Part shown: positions 35,902 to 45,248 of the stretch, in pieces | Layout: every line of letters begins with the position of its first letter | Position numbering within the stretch: position 1 is the stretch's first letter | DNA from: Lentisphaera araneosa HTCC2155 | GTDB taxonomy: Bacteria; Verrucomicrobiota; Lentisphaeria; Lentisphaerales; Lentisphaeraceae | NCBI RefSeq assembly: GCF_000170755.1 | Contig: NZ_ABCK01000006.1 | Coordinates: 62,001 to 126,000 of the forward strand | DNA: 64,000 nt | Reading direction: 5' to 3' | Made by a program: the position numbers and the translations under genes | Notes under the pieces: generated by a model | What the model saw: only the letters and a program-made list of their open reading frames with translations | Databases searched by the model: none | What the model was told of the DNA's origin: nothing

Positions 35902-37323
35902 TTATTTCTGACCTTTCTTGGCAGGGTCCTTGGCAGGATCGTAGCCCGGGTTCTCGGTGGGCATATTGGCATCGATCGTCTCGAGATACGTCATCATCGT
36001 CTTCTTCAGTTCCGCGGCCTTCTCGGGCATCGCCGGTGCCAGGTCGTTTTGCTCGGCGAGATCCTTGCCCAGATCGAACAACATCGACTGCTTCGTCTCG
36101 TAAAAGTAGTGAAGTTTCATGTCGTCTCTGCGGATGGTGGTTGCAGGGGTGCTGTTCTTGCGGTGCTGATAATGCGGCCAGTGAAATACAAGAAAGTCGT
36201 GCGGGCGCTTCACGGGAGTGCCGTCCGGCGCCCTGAGCAGATGCTTGAAACTCCCGCCTTCGACCTTCCCCGGCAATTTCCCTATACCCAGTATGTCGCA
36301 GATCGTCGGGTAGATGTCGTAACCGATGACCGCCCGCCGCGAAACACTGTCGCCTGCTATACCCGGGCCGGCGACGATGAACGGGACACGAATACCCGCT
36401 TCCCAGACTGTAGCTTTGCTGCCCCGCAGCGGACCATTGATGTTTGATGCGTCGAAGGTCGGGAACGTACCATTGTCGGCCGTATAGATGACATAGGTAT
36501 TGTCCTGTATACCGAGCTCCTTGATCTTGTCGAGTGTCTGACCAATTGCCGCATCCATGTCGTGAATCATCGCCGCGAATCGTACATTCTGGTGCCGCTT
36601 ACCGACAGGGGTCTGCTCAAACGTCTTCGTTGTCTCTGGCTTTGACTGATAGCCGAGGTGCGTGGCGTAGTGCGAGATCTGCAGATAGAACGGCTTGCTT
36701 GCCTGTACTTGCTTTTCCATCCATTCGTTACCGCGTTTCGTGATACTGAATGCGCGCTTGGGATCGTCCGGCAGGTTGCCTTTGCCTTGTCCATTTTGCG
36801 TCGCACCGTCGCCGGCATCGAATCCATGCGCTTCGGGCCCGCCACCACTCAGATGCCACTTGCCAAAGTGCGCGGCCCTGTATTGCGGCAGGTTCTGTTT
36901 GATGATCTCGGGCAACGTAACATCTTCGCTCGGCAAGGCATTGATCTTCTTTGCCGGGATCATGCGATTCCCCTCATAGAACGGACCCACGTGGCGGGCA
37001 ATATCGGTGAACTTCAAGCCTGCGGGACTCCGACCGGTCAGCAGCGCAGCACGCGATGGCGAGCAATTGGGGTGCGATGCATAGCCGTCAGTGAAGCGCA
37101 TGCCCATCTTTGCCAGGCGTTCGAGGTTCGGCGTCTGAAAGAAGTCGCTCTTCGATTCTGAGACGTCGGGATCATACAGAATCGACGTCGTTCCCCAGCC
37201 CTGATCGTCGGTGAGGATTACGACGAAGTTCGGAAGCTCCGCAGCATGGGCAGTAACGGCAAAATTACCAAGAGCAAACAGAAACGAAACAACTAACAAT
37301 ACTAGATTTTTTATAATACTCAT
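35902..37323 (-). CDS. Secreted sulfatase, GC-rich and probably acquired
   Basis: 473 aa. Sec signal about 1-28 (MSIIKNLVLLVVSFLFALGN...). Metal Asp pair in LTDDQGWG (39-40) and sulfatase motif C-S-P-S-R at 87-91; YTADNGTFPTF later. The coding sequence from codon ~28 on is visibly richer in G and C than all neighbours, with many G/C third positions and long open frames on the opposite strand, while its signal-peptide codons look AT-rich like the host. That pattern fits a transferred catalytic domain attached to a resident leader. It lies 3 bp before the next sulfatase's stop, so it is translated with it. Confidence 0.9.
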   Translation of the reverse strand: MSIIKNLVLLVVSFLFALGNFAVTAHAAELPNFVVILTDDQGWGTTSILYDPDVSESKSDFFQTPNLERLAKMGMRFTDGYASHPNCSPSRAALLTGRSPAGLKFTDIARHVGPFYEGNRMIPAKKINALPSEDVTLPEIIKQNLPQYRAAHFGKWHLSGGGPEAHGFDAGDGATQNGQGKGNLPDDPKRAFSITKRGNEWMEKQVQASKPFYLQISHYATHLGYQSKPETTKTFEQTPVGKRHQNVRFAAMIHDMDAAIGQTLDKIKELGIQDNTYVIYTADNGTFPTFDASNINGPLRGSKATVWEAGIRVPFIVAGPGIAGDSVSRRAVIGYDIYPTICDILGIGKLPGKVEGGSFKHLLRAPDGTPVKRPHDFLVFHWPHYQHRKNSTPATTIRRDDMKLHYFYETKQSMLFDLGKDLAEQNDLAPAMPEKAAELKKTMMTYLETIDANMPTENPGYDPAKDPAKKGQK

Positions 37324-37325
37324 GA

Positions 37326-39062
37326 TTACTCTCTATGTTTTTGTCGTTGTTTGTTCTTTGGTATGGCGCGTTCGGCCCATTCGTCATATTCTTTGATCAG
37401 TTCACGCATCACTTCGGGATGTATCTCAGCCAGATCATCCAGCTCGCACGGATCCTTTTCAAGATCGTATAATTCCCACTTCGGCGGCGTAGGCTCTTTC
37501 TTCGTGTAAACAATCTTCCACTTACCACGCTGAACAGCCCTCGCACCCTGGTGATAATAGCAAAGCGTGCGCGGAGCCAACGACTTGCCCAAAAAAGTCG
37601 GAACCAAGCTCACGCCTTCCATCGGCTGAATGTCGTTGTCGTTGTAGCGTTTTGGATACTTCGCACCCGACAACTGCAGCATCGTCGGCATCAGATCGAT
37701 AATATGCGCCGGATCGCGCACCCAACGGTTTACTTTCTCTATCTTCGGCCAGTGAATAATAAAAGGCGTTACGATGCCCCCCTGATGCGTAAAATGCTTG
37801 TACATTCGATACGGCGTGTTTCCAAGGTTTGCCCAGGCCGAGCCATACGACATGTAGGTTCCCGGTTGCCCTGACTGATCCAACTCTTTGCCTGTGCGCA
37901 GGATATTCTTTCCAACTCGCGATCGGACATCAAAGCCAAAGGGCCCCCACTCATAGCAGGCACCGTTGTCCGATAAAATCATGATGACCGTATTTTCGTA
38001 CTGCCCGCTCTTTTTCAGCTGCTCGACAATCCGACCCATGCCATCGTCCACATGCTTTACCATCGCCGCATAGATCGCCATGCGATAGGCAAGATCTTCC
38101 TGACGATCTTTGTCTAAGGAATCCCAAGCCGGGTTCGGCTTCCCGGGAAAGCCATTGGCAATCTCATTCTTATCGGTCGGCACGAGCGAACGTGGCGGAA
38201 GCTTCCAGCTATCGCTATCGATCAGCCCGATCTCCTTCAATTTTTCAAACCGCTTTTCGCGCAATTCATCCCAGCCCTTGCGATAGGTCGGAACAAAGGA
38301 CTTCACCGACTCAATTGGAGCATGCAATGGAAAATGAGGCGATGAGTGTGCCAAATAAAGGAACCACGGCTTCCTCTTCTTTTCGGCCTGTCCCATGAAC
38401 TCGATGGCATAGTCTGTAAAAACATCCGTCGCATAGAATTCACCGTCGTCATATTTTAGTTCCGGCTTCCGCCCTCGTGGAAGCCGCCTATATCTTTCCT
38501 GAATCCATTGGTCCTGCGAATGGCCACCCGGATAGCCATAAAACTCGTCAAAACCGCGATCCGTCGGCAAATGGCCAACATGCCACTTTCCTACTCCATA
38601 GGTTGAATAGCCATGGTTTCCAAGCACCTCTGCCAGCGTCACGCAATCCGCCACCAGCTTGCCGCTCCCGTTCAGAAGTCCTGCCTGTCCCGGATGTAAC
38701 CCCGTCAACAAAGACCCCCTGGTCGGAACGCAACGCGCCGAGTTGGTCATGCCAGTGAAGCGCAAACCCTTCTTTGCCAAACGGTCGATGTGCGGCGTCC
38801 GAATCTCACTGCCATAGCAGCCGAGGTCACTGAAGCCCAAATCATCAAACAATACCAATAAAATATTGGGCCGCTTGGCAGCCATAATCGCTGCTTCAGC
38901 TTTTTGCAGTTCCTCTGCAGTGGGCGGCACGAGAACTTTTGGCGGCTTCGGTGCTTTTTTAACTTTCTTCTTTTTAATCGTCTCCTGAGCATTTGCGAAA
39001 AGCGCAAAGCTCAAAAATGCTAGTACTAAAAGTTGAGTTCTCTTTTTCATATTTATCGTCAT
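37326..39062 (-). CDS. Secreted arylsulfatase with Lys/Pro-rich leader
   Basis: 578 aa. Signal about 1-26, then a Lys/Pro-rich linker (KKKKVKKAPKPPKVLVPP, about 29-47), then the sulfatase domain: LFDDLGFSDLGCYG (metal Asp pair 73-74), signature C-V-P-T-R at 111-115, ILSDNGACYEWG. The start at 39062 or at the in-frame ATG 12 bp downstream are both possible; neither has a strong ribosome-binding site. The first ~60 residues are nearly identical to those of the unrelated ThuA protein at 49584-50579. The catalytic part is somewhat GC-richer than average. Stop to the next sulfatase start is 2 bp. Confidence 0.88.
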   Translation of the reverse strand: MTINMKKRTQLLVLAFLSFALFANAQETIKKKKVKKAPKPPKVLVPPTAEELQKAEAAIMAAKRPNILLVLFDDLGFSDLGCYGSEIRTPHIDRLAKKGLRFTGMTNSARCVPTRGSLLTGLHPGQAGLLNGSGKLVADCVTLAEVLGNHGYSTYGVGKWHVGHLPTDRGFDEFYGYPGGHSQDQWIQERYRRLPRGRKPELKYDDGEFYATDVFTDYAIEFMGQAEKKRKPWFLYLAHSSPHFPLHAPIESVKSFVPTYRKGWDELREKRFEKLKEIGLIDSDSWKLPPRSLVPTDKNEIANGFPGKPNPAWDSLDKDRQEDLAYRMAIYAAMVKHVDDGMGRIVEQLKKSGQYENTVIMILSDNGACYEWGPFGFDVRSRVGKNILRTGKELDQSGQPGTYMSYGSAWANLGNTPYRMYKHFTHQGGIVTPFIIHWPKIEKVNRWVRDPAHIIDLMPTMLQLSGAKYPKRYNDNDIQPMEGVSLVPTFLGKSLAPRTLCYYHQGARAVQRGKWKIVYTKKEPTPPKWELYDLEKDPCELDDLAEIHPEVMRELIKEYDEWAERAIPKNKQRQKHRE

Positions 39063-39182
39063 TCTATAACAAAATTGTTCTAATTCATGTTATACGAATC
39101 GGCAAAATTGCTCCCTTCTAACAAGCAATGCGAAATAATGTTGAATAAATATTCTATTCAGAACTGATACTAAGCTTGTGCG

Positions 39183-39836
39183 TCACTCAGTAGCAGAAAT
39201 CATTTGTTCGCCAGGTTGAGGCATTTTGAGTGTGGGTTCACCTTCGATTAGACCTAGCTTAGCTAAGAATTTATCTGATTCAATGAGCAGGATATCTGAC
39301 CATGGTTGATAAATCCAAAAGGCATGACCCTCGTTTTTAGCGATCTTAAGTTCGACATTTTTTACACCCATTTGAGTGAGCTTTTTATGAGCTTGATTCC
39401 AGCCCTTTAACCAAGGATCTTGATCGCCAAAGAGAATCAGTGAGGGTGGGAACTTATCATTTAAATGACAAAGTACATCAACTTGTGGATCTTCATGATC
39501 GCGCTCAGTGAAAGCGGGATTATAGCCGATGTAGGCCACGATAGAAGTGTCGATATTTTTCGAGTCTGTGGGATCATTTAGACCTTTTGTATTCAAGGCC
39601 GCCAAGAGGCTGATGTGACCGCCCGCCGAATCTCCACCTTTAATCATATACTGTTGATGATCTTTAATGGCTGTTTTAGAAATGAGTTTCCCTACCTCAT
39701 TACCAGCTGGCCAGAAGAAACTATGGCCCATAAAAAGAGAATTGTATCCTGTCTTTCTTTTTGAATCTCCAGCAAGTAAGGATAGCGTTGAAAGTACTAC
39801 TAGAAATGTGATAATATGGATGCTTTTTCTTTTCAT
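39183..39836 (-). CDS. Chimeric protein: unrelated N-terminus joined to esterase C-terminal half
   Basis: 217 aa. Residues 1-25 are a signal peptide; about 30-66 (SLFMGHSFFWPAGNEVGKL, then HQQYMIKGG) resemble a different exported family with a GHSFF motif. From GGDSAGG onward the sequence is almost identical to the C-terminal two-thirds of the esterase at 50701-51606. The join falls at the nucleophile motif, so it keeps the Ser elbow and the His region but lacks the HGGGW oxyanion hole and the first strands of the fold. It is unlikely to be an active esterase. The join coincides with the end of a ~760-bp duplicated tract. Confidence 0.7.
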   Translation of the reverse strand: MKRKSIHIITFLVVLSTLSLLAGDSKRKTGYNSLFMGHSFFWPAGNEVGKLISKTAIKDHQQYMIKGGDSAGGHISLLAALNTKGLNDPTDSKNIDTSIVAYIGYNPAFTERDHEDPQVDVLCHLNDKFPPSLILFGDQDPWLKGWNQAHKKLTQMGVKNVELKIAKNEGHAFWIYQPWSDILLIESDKFLAKLGLIEGEPTLKMPQPGEQMISATE

Positions 39837-39935
39837 CTTAAATTCTCCAGCTTATTAATTGTTTTAATTTATATTAAATGAAGCTTTGTGGGGCAAAACC
39901 TGCCAGGTCTCCGTTTTTTTTTGATAAAATTAGTA

Positions 39936-40772
39936 CTACTCCTCAGCTGCATTCCACGCAGTATCGATGATGTATTGATTTGGGTAGTTATTACCATCAA
40001 AAAACCTTTCTGGATGACTTAAAGTATTGGGAAAAGACCGAGTGCTGACATGTCCGTCGCCATGTAGATAATTAAGCTTATAGTTTTTTGGATCATGTGG
40101 GAAAAAACCTTTAATTCCACCATCCAGTCCGTGGGTACTATCTGCATTAGTAGGGCCATATTTCTCAGTGATGTAGCCTAGAGTGAAAGTTCCCTGAGTG
40201 CCACCATTACCAAGTTGATTCCATTGATTTTGAAATTCAGTCATGCTGATGAAGCGTGAAGGTTTGTTTATTTCAGTAAGCTTTAGAGACCAAGCTACTT
40301 TAGGGGTACTAGTATCCCCATCATGATTGGTAAAACTCATCACACCAAGAACTGAACGGTCATTGTTGAAGTGCCTAGATACACTGTAAGATTTGAGGAC
40401 GCGTTTTCCATCAAAATATTGAATATTGGCGGGACATTGATAGAGCTCATAAGCTTTGTTTAAATTATCATCTTCTTGAAAGCTACTGGCGTTCATATCA
40501 GTTTCAGTTAAGTTTCGACCATCATAAGCTCCTAACAGATCATCCCATGAAATATCATCATCCTCATCTTTCCCCACTGGAAAGTATCCATTGTTGTCGT
40601 CGTGATATAGGGCAAAAGCAAAGAAAATTTGTTTTTGTTGATTCATGCAGACTACAGTTTTTGCAACTCTCCTTCCTCTATTTAAATGTGGAATAAGCAA
40701 GCTTACGAGTATACCGATAATTGCGATGGCGACTAAGAGTTCTAGTAGCGTAAATGTTTTTCTTTTTATCAT
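39936..40772 (-). CDS. Pseudopilin-like protein, near-identical copy of 25624-26460
   Basis: 278 aa. Same N-terminal methylation motif (MIKRKTFTLLELLVAI) and same body; only scattered substitutions, mostly in the first 130 residues, separate the two copies. Downstream 140 residues are essentially identical, which suggests recent gene conversion in that part. The shared block extends about 200 bp upstream into the hairpin array that hosts the group II introns. No partner secretion genes are nearby. Confidence 0.85.
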   Translation of the reverse strand: MIKRKTFTLLELLVAIAIIGILVSLLIPHLNRGRRVAKTVVCMNQQKQIFFAFALYHDDNNGYFPVGKDEDDDISWDDLLGAYDGRNLTETDMNASSFQEDDNLNKAYELYQCPANIQYFDGKRVLKSYSVSRHFNNDRSVLGVMSFTNHDGDTSTPKVAWSLKLTEINKPSRFISMTEFQNQWNQLGNGGTQGTFTLGYITEKYGPTNADSTHGLDGGIKGFFPHDPKNYKLNYLHGDGHVSTRSFPNTLSHPERFFDGNNYPNQYIIDTAWNAAEE

Positions 40773-40968
40773 AGATTTTTCTTTTTATTTTAATATAAAT
40801 ATATATGTAAGTTATTTTTTAAAAAAAAGTTGCAACTTTGTATTTATATAAACAAACGCAGTGGGAAAAGCTTTCTAACATGTTTTATAACAAGAAAACC
40901 TATCTTTAAAAAATAGAACTCCAGGAACATTAAAGATGGTAGTTTTTGAATTAAATATTGAGAGTGAG

Positions 40969-41171
40969 TTATGCCGTCCCTTCGGGACTCCTTATTCTTT
41001 CAATGACGCATAGACCTAGCACTTCCGTGCCAGGTTAATGTATGGCGTGCCTTCGGCACTCAACAATTAACCACAATGAGTTCTATTAGCACTTCCGTGC
41101 TAGGCTGAGTTATATCGTCACGCTAGGACTCTCAAATTATTGTTGTATTTGAATGCCGAAGGCATGATATA
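40969..41171. repeat. Hairpin-repeat array 3, left half (5' exon side of the introns)
   Basis: Contains the GTCC-C-TTCG-G-GGAC hairpin near 40976, tCTAGCAC-TTCC-GTGCcAG near 41013, GTGC-CTTCG-GCAC near 41047, AGCAC-TTCC-GTGCT near 41088, and ATGCC-GAA-GGCAT at 41153-41165. The group II intron begins six bases after this last hairpin. The array continues at 44989 on the other side of the introns. Confidence 0.8.
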
Positions 41172-41659
41172 GTACGCCTATGCGTACACAACATCAGCGA
41201 GGTGAAAGACCTCGTCAGGGTTGACCGTCAGCCCTGTAGTCGAAGTCAACTGCGTCGTTGTGAAACGGGGTGGGTAGTAGGGCCTAGACGAAATATCAGT
41301 CCGTAGGATGACGAACGCGTTTCGGCCGGTCAGGGTGTCGAGCCTGCTATATCATGGCGAAGACCAGAGAGCGGGAGGAAGAGCTGCGTAGCCTGAGGGC
41401 GAAGTAAGCCAACTGCTCAAGTTATACACGCTGAAGAAAGGCGGAAAGAAAAGCGGTGTATAGACGCTGACAGGTGTTTGGTGACGGAATGGTGTGAAGG
41501 TGTTGTGGATCAAGTAGGGAGACCTGTGTGGGCAGTACGGATTAATCCGCCACGCAGGAGTCAGAGCCCTCATAGTAGCGATGAAGGTGGTGAAAGTCAC
41601 TGGAGCAAAGGGGGGCAGGAAGGTGAAACTGAGAAGAAAAGAATAGAAGGAATATAAGA

Positions 41660-42999
41660 ATGTCAGAAATGGCTAAACAAATATTACGACGAGATGAACG
41701 CTTTGTTGAAATACAAGCGTGGGCGTCACCTTCTGTCTGGACGGATCAGATGCTGAAAACTCTTCATAGAGGAGTTGAAAGAGGCAAGTGGTACAGCTTA
41801 TCAGATAAGCTGATGCGTAAGAATAATATTATGGAGGCTTGGGAGAAAGTGTGTTCAAATAAGGGCAAACATGGAGTGGACATGGTATCAATCGAGCGCT
41901 ACGAATCAGAGCTGGAGTATAATAATGCTAAGCTTCTCGAAGAACTGCAAGATGGAAGGTATGATCCCAGTGCAGTGCGCCGAGTGGAAATCCCAAAAGG
42001 TGATGGTCGAAAGACCAGACCTCTGGGAATACCCACAGTGCGTGATCGAGTAGTCAAACAGCTCTGAAACATGTGATAGAGCCGATATTCGATATCGACT
42101 TCTCGCCCTACAGTTTTGGATTTCGTCCAAAGCTGGGTTGCAAGGATGCACTTAGACGAGTGAATGAATTGTTAAAGCAGGGCTATCTCTATGTTATGGA
42201 TGCCGACATCCAACGCTACTTCGATACTATACCACATGAGAAACTCATGAGTCGAGTCAAGGAAAAGATCATTGATGGTAAAATTCTTGATCTGATCGAA
42301 CAATTCCTCAAAGCCAATATCTTTGATGGTCTCAAACATTGGGAACCTGAAGAAGGTACACCGCAGGGAGGAATTATCAGTCCTCTGTTAGCAAATATCT
42401 ATCTTGATCCCTTTGATCACAAGATGACCGAGGCTGGATTCGAGATAGTGCGCTATGCAGACGATTTCCTGATCATGTGTAAAAGTAAAGAATCAGCCAA
42501 AAGGGCATTGCGCAAAACGCGAAGATGGATGAAAGCCAATGGGCTGAAACTTCATCCAGAAAAAACGCGAATTGTCGACATGACAGAGAAGTGCGAGTAC
42601 TTCGAGTTTCTCGGATACCATTTCGAGAGAACGCGAAATACACATCGCATTAAACGTTGGCCAAGGAAGCAGAGCCTGAAGAAATGCAAAGATGCCATAC
42701 GCAAGAAAACGAGGAGAAGCAATAAGGACTCAATAGAGGACATAATTGCTTACCTTCGGCCAAATCTTCTCGGATGGTATCAATACTTCAAGCACTCCAC
42801 TGTGTATGCAATGCGAGGTATAGATGAATTTACACGCAGAAGACTGCGCAGTATTATAGCCAAATATAATCGCAAGAAAGGTTCTCATCGCATGATTGAT
42901 ACTCGTAAATACAATAAAGCCTACTTTACAGATCTAGGCTTCTTTTCACTGGAGGAAGCCTGGAAACTGGAATTTCAGTCTCTTCGGAGTAAGCACTGA
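41660..42999 (+). pseudogene. Group II intron reverse transcriptase/maturase, frameshifted
   Basis: The reading frame 41660-42067 stops after residue 135, and the remainder continues in another frame to 42999. Comparison with the intact copy shows loss of a single T near 42053. All RT blocks are otherwise present, including GTPQGGIISPLLANIYL and VRYADDFLIM with the YADD catalytic motif. A few substitutions (Gly to Arg at 10, Ser to Arg in ADIQSYFD, Leu to Pro in YLDLFDH) also separate it from the intact copy, suggesting relaxed selection. Confidence 0.88.
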
Positions 43000-43004
43000 C
43001 TGGA

Positions 43005-43037
43005 GAGCCGTATGCGGGAGAACCGCACGTACGGTTC
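43005..43037 (+). ncRNA. Group II intron domain V, copy 1
   Basis: A 33-nt hairpin that begins GAGCCGTATGCGG and ends GTACGGTTC, capped by a GAGA loop, with the catalytic AGC triad at its base. It lies 5 bp after the maturase stop, the usual position for bacterial group II introns. Confidence 0.85.
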
Positions 43038-43567
43038 GGAAGGAGGGGAGACTCCGCAAGGAGTCTTCCCTACCCTTATGTACGCCTATGCGTACACAAC
43101 ATCAGCGAGGTGAAAGACCTCGTCAGGGTTGACCGTCAGCCCTGTAGTCGAAGCCAACTGCGTCGTTGTGAGACGGGGTGGGTAGTAGGGCCTAGACGAA
43201 ATGCCAGTCCGTAGGATGACGAACACGATTCGGCCGGTCAGGGTGTCGAGCCTGCTATATCATGGCGAAGACCAGAGAGTGGGAGGAAGAGCTGCGTAGC
43301 CTGAGGGCGAAGTAAGCCAACTGCTCAAGTTATACACGCTGAAGAAAGGCGGAAAGAAAAGCGGTGTATAGACGCTGACAGGTGTTTGGTGACGGAATGG
43401 TGTGAAGGTGTTGTGGATCAAGTAGGGAGACCTGTGTGGGCAGTACGGATTAATCCGCCACGCAGAAGTCAGAGCCCTCATAGTAGCGATGAAGGTGGTG
43501 AAAGTCACTGGAGCAAAGGGGGGCAGGAAGGTGAAACTGAGAAGAAAAGAATAGAAGGAATATAAGA

Positions 43568-44908
43568 ATGTCAGAAATGGCTAAACAAATATTAGGACGA
43601 GATGAACGCTTTGTTGAAATACAAGCGTGGGCGTCACCTTCTGTCTGGACGGATCAGATGCTGAAAACTCTTCATAGAGGAGTTGAAAGAGGCAAGTGGT
43701 ACAGCTTATCAGATAAGCTGATGCGTAAGAATAATATTATGGAGGCTTGGGAGAAAGTGTGTTCAAATAAGGGCAAACATGGAGTGGACATGGTATCAAT
43801 CGAGCGCTACGAATCAGAGCTGGAGTATAATAATGCTAAGCTTCTCGAAGAACTGCAAGATGGAAGGTATGATCCCAGTGCAGTGCGCCGAGTGGAAATC
43901 CCAAAAGGTGATGGTCGAAAGACCAGACCTTTGGGAATACCCACAGTGCGTGATCGAGTAGTTCAAACAGCTCTGAAACATGTGATAGAGCCGATATTCG
44001 ATATCGACTTCTCGCCCTACAGTTTTGGATTTCGTCCAAAGCTGGGTTGCAAGGATGCACTTAGACGAGTGAATGAATTGTTAAAGCAGGGCTATCTCTA
44101 TGTTATGGATGCCGACATCCAAAGCTACTTCGATACTATACCACATGAGAAACTCATGAGTCGAGTCAAGGAAAAGATCATTGATGGTAAAATTCTTGAT
44201 CTGATCGAACAATTCCTCAAAGCCAATATCTTTGATGGTCTCAAACATTGGGAACCTGAAGAAGGTACACCGCAGGGAGGAATTATCAGTCCTCTGTTAG
44301 CAAATATCTATCTTGATCTCTTTGATCACAAGATGACCGAGGCTGGATTCGAGATAGTGCGCTATGCAGACGATTTCCTGATCATGTGTAAAAGTAAAGA
44401 ATCAGCCAAAAGGGCATTGCGCAAAACGCGAAGATGGATGAAAGCCAATGGGCTGAAACTTCATCCAGAAAAAACGCGAATTGTCGACATGACAGAGAAG
44501 TGCGAGTACTTCGAGTTTCTCGGATACCATTTCGAGAGAACGCGAAATACACATCGCATTAAACGTTGGCCAAGGAAGCAGAGCCTGAAGAAATGCAAAG
44601 ATGCCATACGCAAGAAAACGAGGAGAAGCAATAAGGACTCAATAGAGGACATAATTGCTTACCTTCGGCCAAATCTTGTCGGATGGTATCAATACTTCAA
44701 GCACTCCACTGTGTATGCAATGCGAGGTATAGATGAATTTACACGCAGAAGACTGCGCAGCATTATAGCCAAATATAATCGCAAGAAAGGTTCTCATCGC
44801 ATGATTGATACTCGTAAATACAATAAAGCCTACTTTACAGATCTAGGCTTCTTTTCACTGGAAGAAGCTTGGAAACTGGAATTTCAGTCTCTTCGGAGTA
44901 AGCACTGA
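43568..44908 (+). CDS. Group II intron reverse transcriptase/maturase
   Basis: 446 aa. RT domain about 55-330 with the blocks IPKGDGRKTRPLGIPTVRDR, FGFRPKLGCKDALRRV, GTPQGGIISPLLANIYL and the catalytic YADD in VRYADDFLIM; then the thumb/maturase X region (GWYQYFKHSTVYAMRGID, FTRRRLRSIIAKYNRKK). The protein ends soon after, so no HNH endonuclease domain is present. Such proteins splice their host intron and copy it into DNA, often using nascent strands at replication forks when they lack the endonuclease. It starts 488 bp inside the intron, preceded by GAAGGAATATAAGA as ribosome-binding region. Confidence 0.92.
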   Translation: MSEMAKQILGRDERFVEIQAWASPSVWTDQMLKTLHRGVERGKWYSLSDKLMRKNNIMEAWEKVCSNKGKHGVDMVSIERYESELEYNNAKLLEELQDGRYDPSAVRRVEIPKGDGRKTRPLGIPTVRDRVVQTALKHVIEPIFDIDFSPYSFGFRPKLGCKDALRRVNELLKQGYLYVMDADIQSYFDTIPHEKLMSRVKEKIIDGKILDLIEQFLKANIFDGLKHWEPEEGTPQGGIISPLLANIYLDLFDHKMTEAGFEIVRYADDFLIMCKSKESAKRALRKTRRWMKANGLKLHPEKTRIVDMTEKCEYFEFLGYHFERTRNTHRIKRWPRKQSLKKCKDAIRKKTRRSNKDSIEDIIAYLRPNLVGWYQYFKHSTVYAMRGIDEFTRRRLRSIIAKYNRKKGSHRMIDTRKYNKAYFTDLGFFSLEEAWKLEFQSLRSKH

Positions 44909-44913
44909 CTGGA

Positions 44914-44946
44914 GAGCCGTATGCGGGAGAACCGCACGTACGGTTC
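44914..44946 (+). ncRNA. Group II intron domain V, copy 2
   Basis: Identical 33-nt hairpin to 43005-43037, 5 bp after the intact maturase stop. It is followed by the domain VI stem and the intron 3' end at 44988. Confidence 0.85.
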
Positions 44947-44988
44947 GGAAGGAGGGGAGACTCCGCAAGGAGTCTTCCCTACCCTTAT

Positions 44989-45240
44989 ATATAGCCCAAT
45001 GGCGTGAGCCTTGGGAAAAATGTGTGTCTCCCAAAAAGAGAATGCCGACGGCATGACATAATATAGCCTAATGGCGTGAGCCTTGGGAAATCTGTGATAA
45101 AACAAATTGTGAATGCGGCCGGTATGATATAGGGCCCTATGTCGTCCCTTTGGGACTCGTTATTTTTGTTGCGTGTAGACCTAGCACTCCCGTGCTAGGC
45201 TAATGTATGTCGTGCCTTCAGCACTTAAATTGAAAGTGGT
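44989..45240. repeat. Hairpin-repeat array 3, right half (3' exon side)
   Basis: Starts with ATATAGCCC and the CCCAAGGC/GCCTTGGG hairpin with GTGA loop, then ATGCC-GAC-GGCAT near 45040, a second CCCAAGGC-like hairpin with a C-to-T change (CCTAATGGC) near 45065, GTCC-CTTTG-GGAC near 45143, CTAGCAC-TCCC-GTGCTAG near 45181 and GTGC-CTTCA-GCAC near 45213. The order and spacing match 23320-23640. Confidence 0.8.
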
Positions 45241-45248
45241 CGGTATGA

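Larger units (their letters stand above)
41172..43079 (+). mobile_element. Group II intron, upstream tandem copy
   Basis: 1908 bp. Its ends are set by comparison with the second copy: both begin with GTACGCCTATGCGTAC and end with CCCTACCCTTAT. The 5' structured region is 41172-41659, the maturase ORF follows, and domains V (43005-43037) and VI, with a GCAA-capped stem, close the element. It is about 98-99 percent alike by eye to the next copy and lies directly against it. Its ORF has a one-base deletion, so mobility would depend on the maturase of the second copy. Confidence 0.85.
43080..44988 (+). mobile_element. Group II intron, downstream tandem copy (intact)
   Basis: 1909 bp with the same ends as the upstream copy and no exon between them. 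The sequence before copy 1 (GGCATGATATA) and after copy 2 (ATATAGCCCAATGGCG) join to recreate an uninterrupted hairpin-array site like 23310-23330, which defines the insertion point exactly. The ORF is intact, so this copy is potentially active. Confidence 0.88.

Noticed and set aside
36049-37161. Long plus-strand frames (132 and 167 codons) opposite the sulfatase at 35902-37323
   Set aside because: They mirror a GC-rich coding strand; the minus-strand frame has the full sulfatase motifs and signal peptide.
41360-41600. Minus-strand 82-codon frame and its copy at 43260-43508
   Set aside because: They lie in the structured 5' RNA domains of the group II introns and are explained by those.
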